In this document: piece by piece, positions 23,900 to 36,095 of the stretch | Numbering within the stretch: position 1 is the stretch's first letter | Layout of the letters: every line of letters starts with the position of its first letter | From: Apostichopus japonicus | Lineage: Eukaryota; Echinodermata; Holothuroidea; Aspidochirotida; Stichopodidae | Length of the DNA stretch: 64,000 bases | Reading direction: 5' to 3' | NCBI RefSeq assembly: GCF_037975245.1 | Contig: NC_092569.1 | Location: forward strand, 7,000,501-7,064,500 | The notes under the pieces: generated by a model | What the model was told of the DNA's origin: nothing | Database searches by the model: none | What the model saw: only the letters and a program-made list of their open reading frames with translations | Translations under genes and position numbers: made by a program

Positions 23900-26800
23900 A
23901 TATGTAGCTACTCCGGTATTCATGATCTTAAGCATTAAAATATGCTAAATCTCTGTATAGCTGTTTTAATGCTTACACATTGATGATGACGTCACTTCCT
24001 CATTGTGTATCTAAAGGTTAAGGTAAATCCACTCTTCTATCAATTTAATAATTCAGCTAAAAACATCGTGTTCTTGTTAATATCATATAACAAGCTTAAA
24101 GGGTTAAAGTTGAAAAGAAGACATATACATGAGGGGAATAAATGAATTCAATAAGGAAGATAGGTCTAATAATTGTAATTATACAAAGAAAAAATATAAA
24201 AAACGAAAGCAAAAATTAAAGGAAAAGAAAAGATCTTCATTCCAGCCTGACTAAACTTAAATAAAAGATAATAATGTGTGTATTATGATTACAATTCATA
24301 TCAAATGTTACAAACACAAACCCGTATATCACATAAATACGTGTGCAGCGGATTATGAAACGTTATTCAGGTGGGAGTTTCTCTTATCGTTTCAATGGTG
24401 TATTTTTCTTGTTTGTCGAGAATTCATATACAACTTCATATCACTAGATACAATACCAGTGACTTTCAAACCATTTTACCGATTTGTTTTTATGAAATTG
24501 AAAGGGGGGATTTTGACAACCTCGAATAATTTTAGAAATAAGATATAGATGCATTTGCAGTTATCATCATGCAAATATTGGGATTATCAACTGCGTTGAT
24601 TGCCTTCTTGTTGTAACCATGATTGGTCAATTGTGTCAGCAGCCAGTGTGTTTATTGTGTGTACTTTATCGAACTGATCCGAAAATCATCTGCATAGGTT
24701 TCCGAGATTTGCGGAATAGTGTCGGAGCCCCTACAATTCCTTTTTGTACGAAATACTCGCCTAAACTTTGATATAATCATGCTTTTCGAGATTTTTTAGG
24801 CGAAAGTTGAGAGCATTTACATCCTGATCTTTAATCTTTAACTTCAGGTAGAACGTTTGTCCTACAGATACAATGGAAATTAGATCGAATTATAGCTCGG
24901 CGGTTATTTAATCTTTTTGTTAAAGTTTAAAGACATGAGGTGGATGGTAACGTTACAGACAGACACTGCCTACGTGCTATTTGCTCAAATCGTCGGAGAT
25001 AAAATGAATGGCCCTATCATCGATAAGGCATGTGTGTGTAAGGTATATATAAACTCACTGCAAGTAATCAATGATAAAGACAGAGCGATTGTATTGACCA
25101 TCTGTATAGAGCTAATGTACTAAACATAGTCGTTAGAGTTCGAACCTTAAGGAGGAGAATGAACCAAAATGTGACGTAAGAATTATTCAGACAATATAGG
25201 CGTGTGGATCGTGAATTCCGAAAATCCAACATTTACATAAAAACGTAAAATCCATCACAAAAGCTCAAGCGTTCGAAGCATTTCCGTTTTATAGTAATGA
25301 CTTTACAGCACACTTTTCGACCAATTCTATATATATCCTACTACAATCGCGTGCCGGTTATTCCTTCTACATGAACGACGGAGAAGGGGGAGCTGAGGTG
25401 TGGATTTATCCGTTATTTTTTGTTTTGCCATGTCTAAACATGTATAATAATAATAATAATAACCCAGGCAGATGTAATCATTGAAAATTCGAGTCAATGT
25501 TACAAGTATGACTGCATAGCGCATTGGTATACCAACGTAAAAGCATAGCCCGGTTTCATTTCTACGAGGAAATTGACAGCTAGCTAACCGTCAAATTATC
25601 ATTTTGTGTTTTGTCATAGGCCTACCAAAGTCCGTGGAAGTTTTGGCTTTTTCCTTAAAAATTTCGAAATGTCGAAAAGGTCGAAAGTTTGAGGGAAACA
25701 CCGAAATCATTCAACAGTTTATTTTGACCTTTCGCTATGCCCTCATACACTCTCCTTCTTTATATAGTACCACCTAACTATGTAACTATCCCGAATTTTC
25801 AAGAAAAGTTGATATTTTGAGAATAAAATAGTCTGTTGACCATTTTGAGATAAAACTTTACAATTTCAAGGAATAAATCGAAATATTTGGAAGATATCAG
25901 GATTTAAATTTGTGTCATGAGTGTGTCATTTTGTCAGGTCATGAGGACAAAGTGTTGCCAGGAGGTGTGAAAATGGCTCTTCCCTTTGCTATTCTTTTTT
26001 CTCTATTAATTTTTCCTTCTTTCATTTCAAGCTGAATTTTCACACTTGACACTGAAGAATGTAGAATGAAGAAAGGTACATGCTCAGAAATTCAACATGT
26101 TCGATCTACCATTATTTTGCGAAGCCCAACTTTATAACGGAAAATAGGTACTGCAATAAAATAAGTCTATATAAATCAAAGCAAATGAGAATCGGTCTGT
26201 AATAATTTGATTTGTCCAAGCCATCACATTTGTCTGTCAAAGAACTTTTAAGTTGCTATTTCCTTGCAGGTTGGAATAAACATGTTCTTACCTTTTGGGG
26301 GTGTATGTCGTTCATCTCTATCACATAGACACCTGATGATGGTTGGGTGTGCTTCTGCTACCTTAACTAAGACTCTTCTAAGATGGGTATATAAGTATAT
26401 TTTTAGAGAATTATTTTGTATACAAGCATTAACAGATGCCAGCAATAGCGGCGAATTAGGTAGGAGGCTGACATTTCATGAAAAAGCCAGGTGCGAATGA
26501 AAGATCTTGTGGAGGAGGGGGCATTTCCGACCTCGCACCTTGCGCACGCCATTGTATTTTAGTGCTGTTGCCAGATAATGGTACCGCTTGGAACCATATC
26601 GTGACCCGGTTTGCGTTACTTTGACCAAACAGCGTAATACAAAAACATAACTAGATCTATCTACTTGTACAAATAACGAATTGTAAACGAATTTAACTTT
26701 CAGTCTTCTAATTTGCTCATTTGGAACCCATGAAAGGGGTTTCCTTATATAATCGTCCCTGGTCCTACCGAGGGGATACCATTACACGGTGCTTTGTGAG

Positions 26801-27230
26801 GGACCGTAAGTTTCCTTGAAAAGGTCGAGTTTGATTTCCAAGATTGCTAAACGTTCACTGTGAATTCTCGACTGCTCATATAGTGTAAACATCTTGTCGT
26901 ACAGGTTTGAGAAGTATGAAAGCAAATGGACCACTTGAATGGCTTTAATCTCTATTGTTATGAATTTGTTTCAAATAAGGCAGATGTGGTTCGTCATTGA
27001 GTATCGATAAAGTCCATTAGTGAGTTACGTGTTCGACATAACGGGGACTACTTGGTATTCCAGAAATGGCAGTTATCTTCATCTGTTCATTGTTCATCCG
27101 AATGTAGTCCATTGACTTATGAAACAAATAGAATAAAGAACAAGGAATCAGATAACATTCTTACGAGATCAAACTAGTTTTATCCTGAATCGTGTACAAC
27201 TAACAGATCGACCGAAGAGTTGAAGACATA
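23900..27230. other. Intergenic, nothing recognised
   Basis: AT-rich; short open frames at 24276-24548 and 26248-26500 lack recognisable domains. A small TAA repeat sits near 25445-25461. Confidence 0.4.
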
Positions 27231-27234
27231 CCCG

Positions 27235-27397
27235 AAGATCACGTGTAATATCTGTTCCCTTTCGAGGAGAATTGTGATAGACACCTGACGATGATCACAC
27301 AGTGTCGATGCAAGGGGCCTGGGGTTGAGAGCGAATCAGACGTTAGGTAGTTTGGTTTTCGTGCCCAGGTTCTTTCCTGGGTGACTTTTCTTAAAAG
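27235..27397 (+). repeat. Dispersed repeat family B, copy 1
   Basis: AAGATCACGTGTAATATCTG through CACCTGACGATGATCACACA, GTAGTTTGGTTTTCGTGCCC and TTCTTTCCTGGG matches 36552-36718 in the same orientation. Its nature is unknown; no terminal inverted repeat is visible. Confidence 0.75.
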
Positions 27398-27399
27398 TA

Positions 27400-28560
27400 T
27401 CCCCGGTATTCAATCGTGGGAGAATGATCGACAGATAGATTTTGCTGACACTTTATAACTCAATTAAATAATTAACTAATGAATAAGGCACAGTTTTAGT
27501 TTTGACATGATATAGTACAAAAAACAGACAACTTTGAGTCCAATAATGTTTCTGTAGCTATTCCAGTATTTTCCAAGATATATTTCGTTAATGACACATA
27601 TTTCTGGAATATTCGTTTAGGCTGACTTGATGGTGACGTCGGCTCCTAATGGTAGTTCTTATAGTAAATGTTAATCCGTTGGTTTTGGGTTCAGCCAGAA
27701 TACGTTCGTTAAACTTCATATAAGCAACAGAGCACCCTTGGATGGCATTCAACACCATTTGTCGTTAATAAATTTGTAAAAATTATAAACATGTTATTTG
27801 AGACCACATAATCTTAATTTTTCTCATTGGGTTTTGTAGTGCAACTGAGGAACTAGTTAACTAAAAGGTCCAATCACTTTAACTAGTGACCCTCAACTGT
27901 TTAAAGGGTCATTCCATAAACAAAAACAAAATAAGTAATTGTGTTATAGGAATACAAGTACAACCCTAGCTAGACTGAGAGCAGTGGTTTCTAACGGTCC
28001 ACGGCATATCAAAGCTAATTTTGTTCGCAAAGTCATCAAAACACAATACGGGGTATTTTTTTTTTGATGAATCTCAAACAAGTTCCTCAGAATCACTGTT
28101 TCCGAAACTACCTACTATCCGGTGTGAGAATTTGCTACAACACTGTGGCTAAGAATGGGACCATATTGACACTTTTGTTTTCTTGCAAAAGTGATATAGA
28201 TTGAATTCTATGTATATTGAAATTTTATTTCATGGTCTTGCTGGCTTGTATGTCTCTGGCATTGCAACGAATATAATGCTTGTTTTGGTGCAGGTAGTGC
28301 AAATCTTTGCAAACACATTTCTATCAAATTAACAATGAGTTCGATTAAATTCCTGCAAACCCTTGTGAACCGCATGACTGTTTGAATGTTTTACTTGGCT
28401 TACCACAAATAACCCATTACAATAAAATTAATTCCACCTTCAGAGTGACAAGATTAAAAACGGCTTTTAAGGAATTCGATGGCGCTAGTTTGAAACCGTG
28501 TGTGTTTTAATATAAAATAATTATATGGCTCTTACAGGCATCCGTAGATTCACTTTTAGG
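27400..28560. other. Intergenic, nothing recognised
   Basis: No supported features. Confidence 0.4.
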
Positions 28561-28597
28561 AGAATAGCGCCTCATCAGGCCACGTATTCAGTGGACG

Positions 28598-28909
28598 GTG
28601 GCTGCAAGCATGCCGGTCGCAGAGATGTCACCACCTCTGGCCAAAGGCAAGGATTCACGCACGCCACCTAGTACGCTTCTGATCGATTTGACCGACCCTC
28701 TGCGCATCCTCCCGGGTTCTTTTGCGACAACAAGGGAGACATGGCACGGGATCCTAGGCCACAAAAAAGCACCATGCCACAGCCAGAGGTATTATCGCCA
28801 GAGGCCTGTCTTGAACCCTAGCCACGATTTACACGACCGACGAGGAATGAGTCTTTCGTCACCCTCTATAGCATCGGCCACCACATCAGCTAGTAAATTA
28901 TATGGTTGA
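28598..28909 (+). other. GC-richer open segment of unknown nature
   Basis: A 103-codon frame in sequence more GC-rich than its surroundings. The composition is Ser/Pro/Arg-rich with no recognisable domain. It lies next to a minus-strand tRNA-like head (28981-29040), so it could be the body of that SINE. I do not call it a gene. Confidence 0.25.
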
Positions 28910-28980
28910 ATTAATATATCAAGACTTCAGTGTGGACTGATGAAAGAGAAAAAGAATTTTAAATGTGTATAACCATTGAT

Positions 28981-29040
28981 GAAGTCGAACTCAGTTAATC
29001 AGGTTACCAGTCCACTGCTCTATCCGCTGAGCCATTTGAC
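28981..29040 (-). mobile_element. tRNA-like SINE head
   Basis: The minus strand reads TGGCTCAGCGGATAGAGCA (an A box) and, about 25 nt later, GAGTTCGACTTC (a decayed B box). Between them CTGGTAA resembles an anticodon loop with GGT. The acceptor and T stems do not pair, so a working tRNA is unlikely. The element body would extend toward lower coordinates. Confidence 0.55.
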
Positions 29041-30285
29041 GAGTTAACTTTCTATGAGCTTAAATTGGTATTGTTGGTTGGATACAATCTATTGGTAACA
29101 GTAAACGACACTGCCTTCAACGAAATCTCTATTCATCCTGTTTTACTGTTTTATCTGAATATCTTTATGAAAAAGAAGCTCACGCTTGTCTTTGTTTTCG
29201 TTGCAGCAAGCAGTAAGAATTTCGTTTCCTTCTAAGACGTAAATGTAAAATAGGCTTATGCCCCGATACTATCGATGACTTCGAAGCAAGCAGTAACAGA
29301 CAAACGGATTCAGTAAAATATTCTTATTCACAAAAGGTTATTTAAGATTATGCTCGCAAGAGAGGTCTTGCTGCAAGTTGTGTTCTTTTACAACTAAATT
29401 CTATGCAGACGATCATGAACTGGAGTAAGCCTGAAATTTCAACAAACAATACCTATTCACATTTCAGTACTGTTTTGAATGAGGAAGGAATAATGCTTAT
29501 TAAGTCAAACACGTTAACTACATGTGACTAATCTTATTTAGGGATCTGAATGGCTGGAAATAGCACGGTTATTTCGAAACCCGAAACAGGATTCATAGGA
29601 TTTTGAGTTTATGCAAGTAGATTTGGAAACACGGGGATCGGGAATTCGTCAATTAAAATACTTTGTTTAATCCGCAGTGACTTGATGTGCTTATTGACCC
29701 TCTGAAACTGCGGCATTGGCTGGATAGCCCGCCGCCCCCAAATGACTGTGTTCACAAACACAGAACTGTGTATTTAGCTTAATAAAAAATATTAGCATCA
29801 TCTTTATAAATATCAAATTTGATATTAGCAGCCAACTTGATCACGTTGTTTACAATTGTTGCATTTTGAAAGACTGAATGGTAATGAGGTTGGGACGGTG
29901 ACGAGGAGGGGGTTTGGATGTTTTTATAGCTATATATGTGCAATACAAGTCAACACTCTGACATGGTCGAATAAAGATAAAGTTTCCTCCTTCTTCTGCT
30001 GATTTGAAAAGAGGAAATTGAATCGCCTCTCATATAGAGTATGGGTTTGAAAATTAATCCAAAACGCATCCAGAACTCTGCTTTACTTTCACTTCATCAC
30101 CTCACCAAATGTGTTCATGCAACTTATTGAATCTTGAAAAGGCATCATGTTACAAAGTTTTCTTTGAGCTGTTGTGAGTCTGAATCAAAAGGAAGGAATA
30201 AACCAATGAGAACATGTGAACTATAGAAACATTCTTTGCATTTACTTTCAAATCATTGGAGGATTAGAGACTACATATACGTTTA
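29041..30285. other. Intergenic, nothing recognised
   Basis: No supported features. Confidence 0.4.
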
Positions 30286-30295
30286 TCAAAGAATT

Positions 30296-30730
30296 ATTCT
30301 CCATGATAAGTGAAGCATGACTTTAATGATGATACGTGGCGTTGTATAGTGCATCACGGTATATGAGGATAAGTATAGCATGACTTTAATTATCATACGT
30401 GGCGTTGTATAGTGCATCACGGTATATGAGGATAAGTATAGCATGACTTTAATGATGATACTTGTCGTTGTATAGTTCATCACGGTATATGAGGATAAGT
30501 ATAGCATGACTTTAATGATGATACTTGTCGTTGTATAGTTCATCACGGTATATGAGGATAAGTGAAGCATGACTTTAATGATGATACTTGGCGTTGTATA
30601 GTGTACCACGGTATATGAGGATATGTGCAGCACGACTTGATGATACTTGGCGTTGTATAGTGTACCACGGTATATGAGGATAAGTGAAGCATGACTGTAA
30701 TGATGATACGTGGCGTTGTATAGTGAATGT
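30296..30730 (-). repeat. 62-bp satellite array, reverse orientation
   Basis: About seven units of GCATGACTTTAATGATGATA, CGTTGTATAGTGCATCACGG and TATATGAGGATAAGT repeat every 62 bp. One unit is shortened near 30630. The 115-codon minus-strand open frame is a by-product of the repeat. The same unit occurs inverted at 35810-36095, and as single pieces at 34688-34772 and 35520-35566. Confidence 0.92.
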
Positions 30731-32167
30731 TTATTGGATGTTGTTTGAAACCAGTATAATTTTCAACAACAAAAAATTATAAAAAGGATTAAAAAACACA
30801 TTTAAAATGTAAAGTGATATTCAAAATATAAAACAGTTCCATTAGTTGTTAAGAATGATTACTGAAAGGTTGAAGAGACATACAAGTATATTAGAGGTTC
30901 TAAGTGATCAGACTGAATAAATATTGCAGCACGATAAATAAAAGAATTTCAGTACAGCTGAATTCGTATTTTGGCAAGATGTGGGGATTTCTAAGATTTC
31001 TGCTGGATGTAGCTAAATGACTCATAGGTGAAGCATGCAATGGGTGGTTTTGGTTGTTTTTAATAGTATTTGTCATTCTTATGAGTTGGGTCTTAGCAGA
31101 GGTATTCACGATTACTCTTAATGAATGGTGATCTACTTTCAATATATAGCCTGCATACTTAAGAAACTTCATTAGTCTATTCTTATCTTTACATATTATA
31201 AAGTGATACCAAACAGGTACAGTATAAATAATATGCGACAGGATAACAGAATTGAATAAATTTTCCTTTGCTGCTTTGTTAAAGAATGACACAATATAAG
31301 CTAAAATAGATGCGATATGGTACACCTTGCTCAATATCTTTGATATATGACAGTTCAACGTCAGTCTGTCGTCAATGCGTACCCCTAAATAGTCAATCTT
31401 GGACGTTCTCTAAACCTCAGCCCCCTGAATTTAAATATTTAATTTTCTATAATAATATTCATATTTTAATTATATTTTTAAATGAACTTTTTACCAATTC
31501 ATCTTCAATTTTCGTAATTTACTTTTTGAATTTTTGATGTCCTTTTTATAATATTTATATTTATACTGGGGAAAAAATGAAACTGTATTTGTACACTTTG
31601 TGATTATGATGACACAAGGCCTTCATGCTTTATGTTTATTTTGCAAAGCACATTTCCTTAGACTGTTTGGGATTGAGGAACAAATTCTTTTGATCACATG
31701 TTGATACCGAGTCGTTAAGAGATCGTTGGGAAATTTGATTGATCACAGACAAATGAACTTTTGGATACTTTGCATGAAATTGCAGTGTCGTCGGCATATT
31801 TTGTGACGGAGATGTGATCATTAAATTTGATTTCATAATTGTGTATATTAAATAATAAAGCAGATAATGGACCCCCCTGAGGTACACCAACTTTTATTTC
31901 AGACTTATCTGACAACCCTTTCTCCAATTTAACTTGTCGTGACCATCCCTTTAAAAAGTAAGCCATCCGATGTATGAGTCATGGCTCAATAAAGTATCTA
32001 GATAATTCCTTAATTAATTGATTCGGAAGGACTGTATTGAATGCACTGGAGAAATCGAGGAACAACACCTTTGATATAGTGGTTTCACAATTTCATGGAT
32101 TAGTAACAGCACAGCGTCGATACAGGATACACCTGTTTTGTAAGCAAATTGACGTTTATCCCAAATC

Positions 32168-33193
32168 CAAGGGCGGCTGAAGCACTTTTAATCTGGGGGG
32201 GGGGCACCGACGTCGAAGGGCACTTTGAAGAAATTCGATTGGACTGATGCAACCTGATATTTAGTACCCTTGATAACTCTTATTGTATTATCTTATTTGC
32301 GTATACACATCACTCCATCAACGCCCCCCCCCCCCCCCCTCAAGGAAAAACTGCATACTAGCACTGCAATATGTGCAAATTGGGAAACAAGTTTTCTTCG
32401 AGACGAAATTAGGTGAAATCATTATAAAGTCCCTGCACACGCGATCGATACATGCATGAAAGCAAATGAACTATGTCAAAATACGAAAGGATGGGGTAGG
32501 TTATGGGATATTAAAACTATATTCATTATTCATAGTAGGCTATAAATGGCTTCCGCTTATTACAAAGTCACAATGTAATATAGCAATGCATTTTTGGAAA
32601 TGCATTAGGAAGTTGGCAAATTGAATATGCATAATGACACCATAGGCGTAGGAGGCGGGGGGCTGGGGGCTGCAGCCCCCAAACCAAAAATGTTTGTGAA
32701 ATTCGGGCAATATGCTGAGAATTTTTCGGGCACCTACTGAAAGAAAAATAATTTGCAATGTGTTTTTCAATGGTTAACCTGATCTTATTATTATCATTAT
32801 TATTGTAACGACTTCCCCAATAATTCTATCCCATATGAAAGGGTAATAAGACGGTAAACGATTGTATGTTATTGGCATGCGATGTAACAACCGATGCATG
32901 CCTATATGATATTGACATTAACACGAAGGCCCCAAATCAAACTGGGCTCCTACGCCTATGAATGGCACTAACCGGAATGTTAGAAATCTTGTGGTAGTAA
33001 ACATTTGAGTTTGACCCACATAAATTCATTAATACTTCTAAATGAGGATTAGATCTCTTACTGAAATATCGCTAACCTAATAAGGTGATCAAGAGTACAA
33101 TTTTTATGTAGAAAAAAAGGGCACATTTTTAACCTGAGGAAAAGTGGGGGGCACGTGCCCCCTGTGCCCCCCCCCCCGGTTCCGCCGCCCTTG
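32168..33193. mobile_element. hAT-type non-autonomous element inside the LINE
   Basis: Ends CAAGGGCGGC and GCCGCCCTTG are perfect 10-bp inverted repeats, flanked by the perfect 8-bp duplication CCCAAATC (32160-32167 and 33194-33201). An 8-bp duplication with CA..TG ends is typical of hAT transposons. Its 1,026 bp carry no transposase frame. Near the right end lies the palindrome GGGGGCACGTGCCCCC. It splits the LINE reverse transcriptase just before the region encoding FAYKTGVSC. Confidence 0.9.
32641..32960. mobile_element. Second MITE nested inside the hAT element
   Basis: CATAGGCGTAGGAG and CTCCTACGCCTATG form perfect 14-bp terminal inverted repeats 320 bp apart. Flanks AATGACAC and AATGGCAC form an 8-bp duplication with one mismatch. 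The family also occurs at 50632-51073, with a shared GGGGGCTGCAGCCCCC tract and GGGCACCTACTGAAAGA. Confidence 0.88.
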
Positions 33194-33837
33194 CCCAAAT
33201 CTGATCAATACTCTTCATTAACTGTGGTAACAAGAACTTTTGCATGCTATTATATGCAATACTTGCTAAGTCAATTGGTCAGAATCATTAACATGTTTGG
33301 GTTTCTTCATTTTGGGAACAGGGGATGTTAATGTTGTTTTCCACAAACTAGGAATTTCAATATTTTGAACGCTTTCCTGAAATGATGCGTAAACAGGGGC
33401 TAATTCATTTGGACAGCATTTAAATACCCACCGGGGAATCTTGTCTGATTAACATGCAACACCGCTGTTAACTTTACTGAATTGGCGAGATACCAGATTA
33501 ACATCTAATTTAGGAAAACCATCCTTTAATTCGGGTAAACTTAATGGGATGTCTTTACTGACAGAATCATTAAATCGTCCAAAATATTCAGTCAATTCAC
33601 TCCCTATAGCTCTTTATCGATACGCATAATATTGCCATCTCTGTTCGGATCTCTTATAGATTTGACAATATCCCAAAAAGTACGAGAGTTTCCTTTTATT
33701 TGTCCAAAAGTGTTACTTCTTATGTCATGTACATATTTGTTAGTTGTACTCTGTATCTTATTCCGTAGGTTTTTATTCCCCTCCTCAAAAGCCCTCTGCT
33801 TGTCTTTTTCCAGTTGTTTAATCATATTGTTTAATTC

Positions 33838-34130
33838 TGTTGTTTAATCCTGTTGTTTAATCCTGTTGTTAAATCCTGTTGTTTAATCCTGTTGTTTAAT
33901 CATATTGTTTAATCCTGTTGTTTAATCCTGTTGTTTAATCATATTGTTTAATCCTGTTGTTTAATCCTGTTGTTTAATCATACTGTTTAATCCTGTTTTT
34001 TAATCCTGTTGCTTAATCATATTGTTTAATCCTGTTGTTTAATCCTGTTGTTTAATCCTGTTGTTTAATCCTGTTGTTAAATCCAGTTGTTTATTCCTGT
34101 TGTTTAATCCTGTTGTTTAATACTGTTGTC
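33838..34130. repeat. 13-bp tandem repeat (CTGTTGTTTAATC) within LINE coding sequence
   Basis: About 22 units of CTGTTGTTTAATC, with ATATTGTTTAATC variants. LINE protein segments read on both sides (IKRIPPDN upstream and MIKQLEKDKQRAF downstream on the minus strand), so the array grew inside the former reading frame. The first units grade into the codons for the Asn-Asn-Met-Ile-Lys-Gln stretch. Confidence 0.92.
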
Positions 34131-34687
34131 CGGGGGTATTCGTTTTATCATATCAGTGGGTGCCAGTCGCTTTTGTGGTATACATACGTCACTGACAAAG
34201 CCAATATAACTTGAGACTACTTCCGTTAATTCACTTAAATCCATACGGAAAGCTAAAATTAGACAGCTATGTGTTCCTAATCCGATTCTGTATACCTGCC
34301 CGTGTGCCTCTGTATAGTCGTTGTATTGGTTGTTCTTGCAGTTTGCTCACCAACTAGATGTGAGTCTATTGTGACGTCGTGCATATATTTCCGGATATCA
34401 TGCAATGTCTCTGCTATTTAGTATAGTTGTCGATGCCGTCCTATGCATTGGTATTGTTGGAGTGCATCATGACTATACACTTTCACTGAAGAAAGGCATA
34501 TATCTATAGTAAATACTAACTGTAATAAAACACGGTTTTACATCTAACCCGTTTTTGGAATTCCTTAAAAACAACATGGTTAGTGTTAGTAGTCACACAT
34601 AAAGACATCAAAAGATGAAAAAAATACTTATTTAATCACCAAAAAACTGCACTACTCATTTCATTCACGGCAGCTCAGTACAAGCGC

Positions 34688-34772
34688 CAGTCCAACTCAT
34701 ATAGTGCATCGCGGTATGTGAGGATAAATGACTCATGACTTTAATGATGATACATGGCGTTGTATAGTGCAT
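34688..34772 (-). repeat. Single 62-bp satellite unit
   Basis: TCATGACTTTAATGATGATA, CGTTGTATAGTGCATC and the preceding GTGAGGATAAATGA match the array unit at 30296-30730, in the same orientation. Confidence 0.75.
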
Positions 34773-35568
34773 CAAGGTGTATATATATATATAACATTGA
34801 TAATTTCCTACTGCTGTGAGTGGAACACACAGGTTCATGGTTATACTGTTGAAAAAGTTGTTGCTGCAGCCTACCAGTCGAGGTGTTGTTTTGACTATAT
34901 CTTTCTGTTAAGAAGTCGTATTTTTGTTATCTAGGTACGTGAAAATCTTACTATTTGTATTAAAACCTACAATAACCTAATTAAGTTATTTAGTAGTAGG
35001 CTTAAATGAAGACCTATGTAAGCCAGAATGTTCTGTTCTTAATCAGATTCGGTAACTAGCGGGAAATAATTAGTTAAATAAATTGCTTATTAGTAGTTTT
35101 AGCCCAGCTGTTCTACTGCTCCATGGGAAATTCAGCTTGACAGTGTTTGCTCCATTACAGACTTCTTCCCAACACAGGAGATTGGAAGGCAGCCTGTTGA
35201 CTAGTCGAAAGGTGGAAGTGATTGTGGCAGCCATGTTGTTGCAATAGGATTATAAATCAGGGTTTGTTAGCGCTGTTATCATACTTAACTTTATCTGGGG
35301 AACACGAACACGTAAGAAGTAACTATCAACTCCTGATATAAACTTCAGTAAAGAGATACATACGATCTTTGCAGTGACAATGACATTTGTCAAGATAGTA
35401 CTCCTCCATTATAAAATACTTCCCTCACTGACCCCTGGCCCTCACATAAAAGTTTAAGTCTTAACCTTAATGAGTCAGAGAAAAATTTAAATATAATTAT
35501 TAAAACAACTTTCAATTTAGTGCACTATACAACGACACGTCTCAAAATTAAAGTCATTCTTCACTTGT

Positions 35569-35797
35569 ATGTTAGATCCTCCTGCAAGCAGGAACTCGGG
35601 AAGAAGCCTCATTGGCTTATCAAAGCCTCAAGCTGGCCGAAGTCAGTCTCTTGGATTCAAATTTAACGTCCTTGATTATGAATTGTCAATTGTCAATAAC
35701 TGTGTAACTGGACGATATATATACATTAATCTTGGAGTGACCCGAACTGAGGACCTTATCACTGGAAGGCACCGGCGTTAACCACTGAGCTAACACT
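35569..35797 (-). mobile_element. tRNA-derived SINE with A and B boxes, inside the satellite
   Basis: The minus strand from 35797 reads GGAGTGTTAGCTCAGTGGTT, containing A box TTAGCTCAGTGGTTAACGC, and then B box AGTTCGGGTCA about 30 nt later. The body that follows is shared with the truncated copy at 2541-2720. Pieces of the 62-bp satellite flank it on both sides (35520-35566 and 35810 on), so it seems to have inserted in or beside that array. The tRNA head is too decayed to be a tRNA gene. Confidence 0.8.
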
Positions 35798-35809
35798 CCT
35801 TGAGTGCCA

Positions 35810-36095
35810 CGTATCATCACGTAACATCAACGCCACGTATCATTATTAAAGTCCTGCTTCATTTATCCGCATATACCGTGATGTACTATACAACGCCAAG
35901 TATCATCTTTACAGTCATGCTTCACTTATCCTCATATACCGTGGTACACTATACAACGCCACGTATCATCATTAAAGTCATGCTTCACTTATCCACATAT
36001 ACCGTGACTATACAACGCCACGTATCATTATTGAAGTAATGCTTCATTTATCCGCATATACCGTGATGCACTATACAACACCACGTATCATTATA
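35810..36095 (+). repeat. 62-bp satellite array, forward orientation
   Basis: Four to five units of GCCACGTATCATCATTAAAG and TATCCTCATATACCGTGATG, the inverse of the array at 30296-30730. Units are more diverged here and some have small deletions. Confidence 0.9.

Larger units (their letters stand above)
30900..34247 (-). pseudogene. Degenerate LINE (endonuclease-RT linker and reverse transcriptase)
   Basis: On the minus strand, from 34247 downward: a linker segment (LTEVVSSYIGFVSDVCIPQ), then AFEEGNKNLRNKI and SRTFWDIVKSIRDPN near 33.7 kb, then PRWVFKCCPNELAP and WKTTLTSPVPKMKKP near 33.3-33.4 kb. After a 1-kb insertion come FAYKTGVSCIDAV, FLDFSSAFNTV, GVPQGGPLSALLFNI and the catalytic motif YADD (31.75-32.16 kb), and a C-terminal tail near 30.9-31.3 kb. 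Motif order fits a non-LTR reverse transcriptase. Stops, frameshifts, the insertion and an internal tandem expansion make it inactive. Confidence 0.88.

Noticed and set aside
30286-30633. 115-codon minus-strand frame with repeated HLSSYTVMNYTT units
   Set aside because: The 62-bp satellite read as protein; repeat units keep frame only by chance deletions.
35725-35800. Functional tRNA gene on the minus strand
   Set aside because: A and B boxes exist, but the T stem and acceptor do not form a full cloverleaf, and a SINE body follows.
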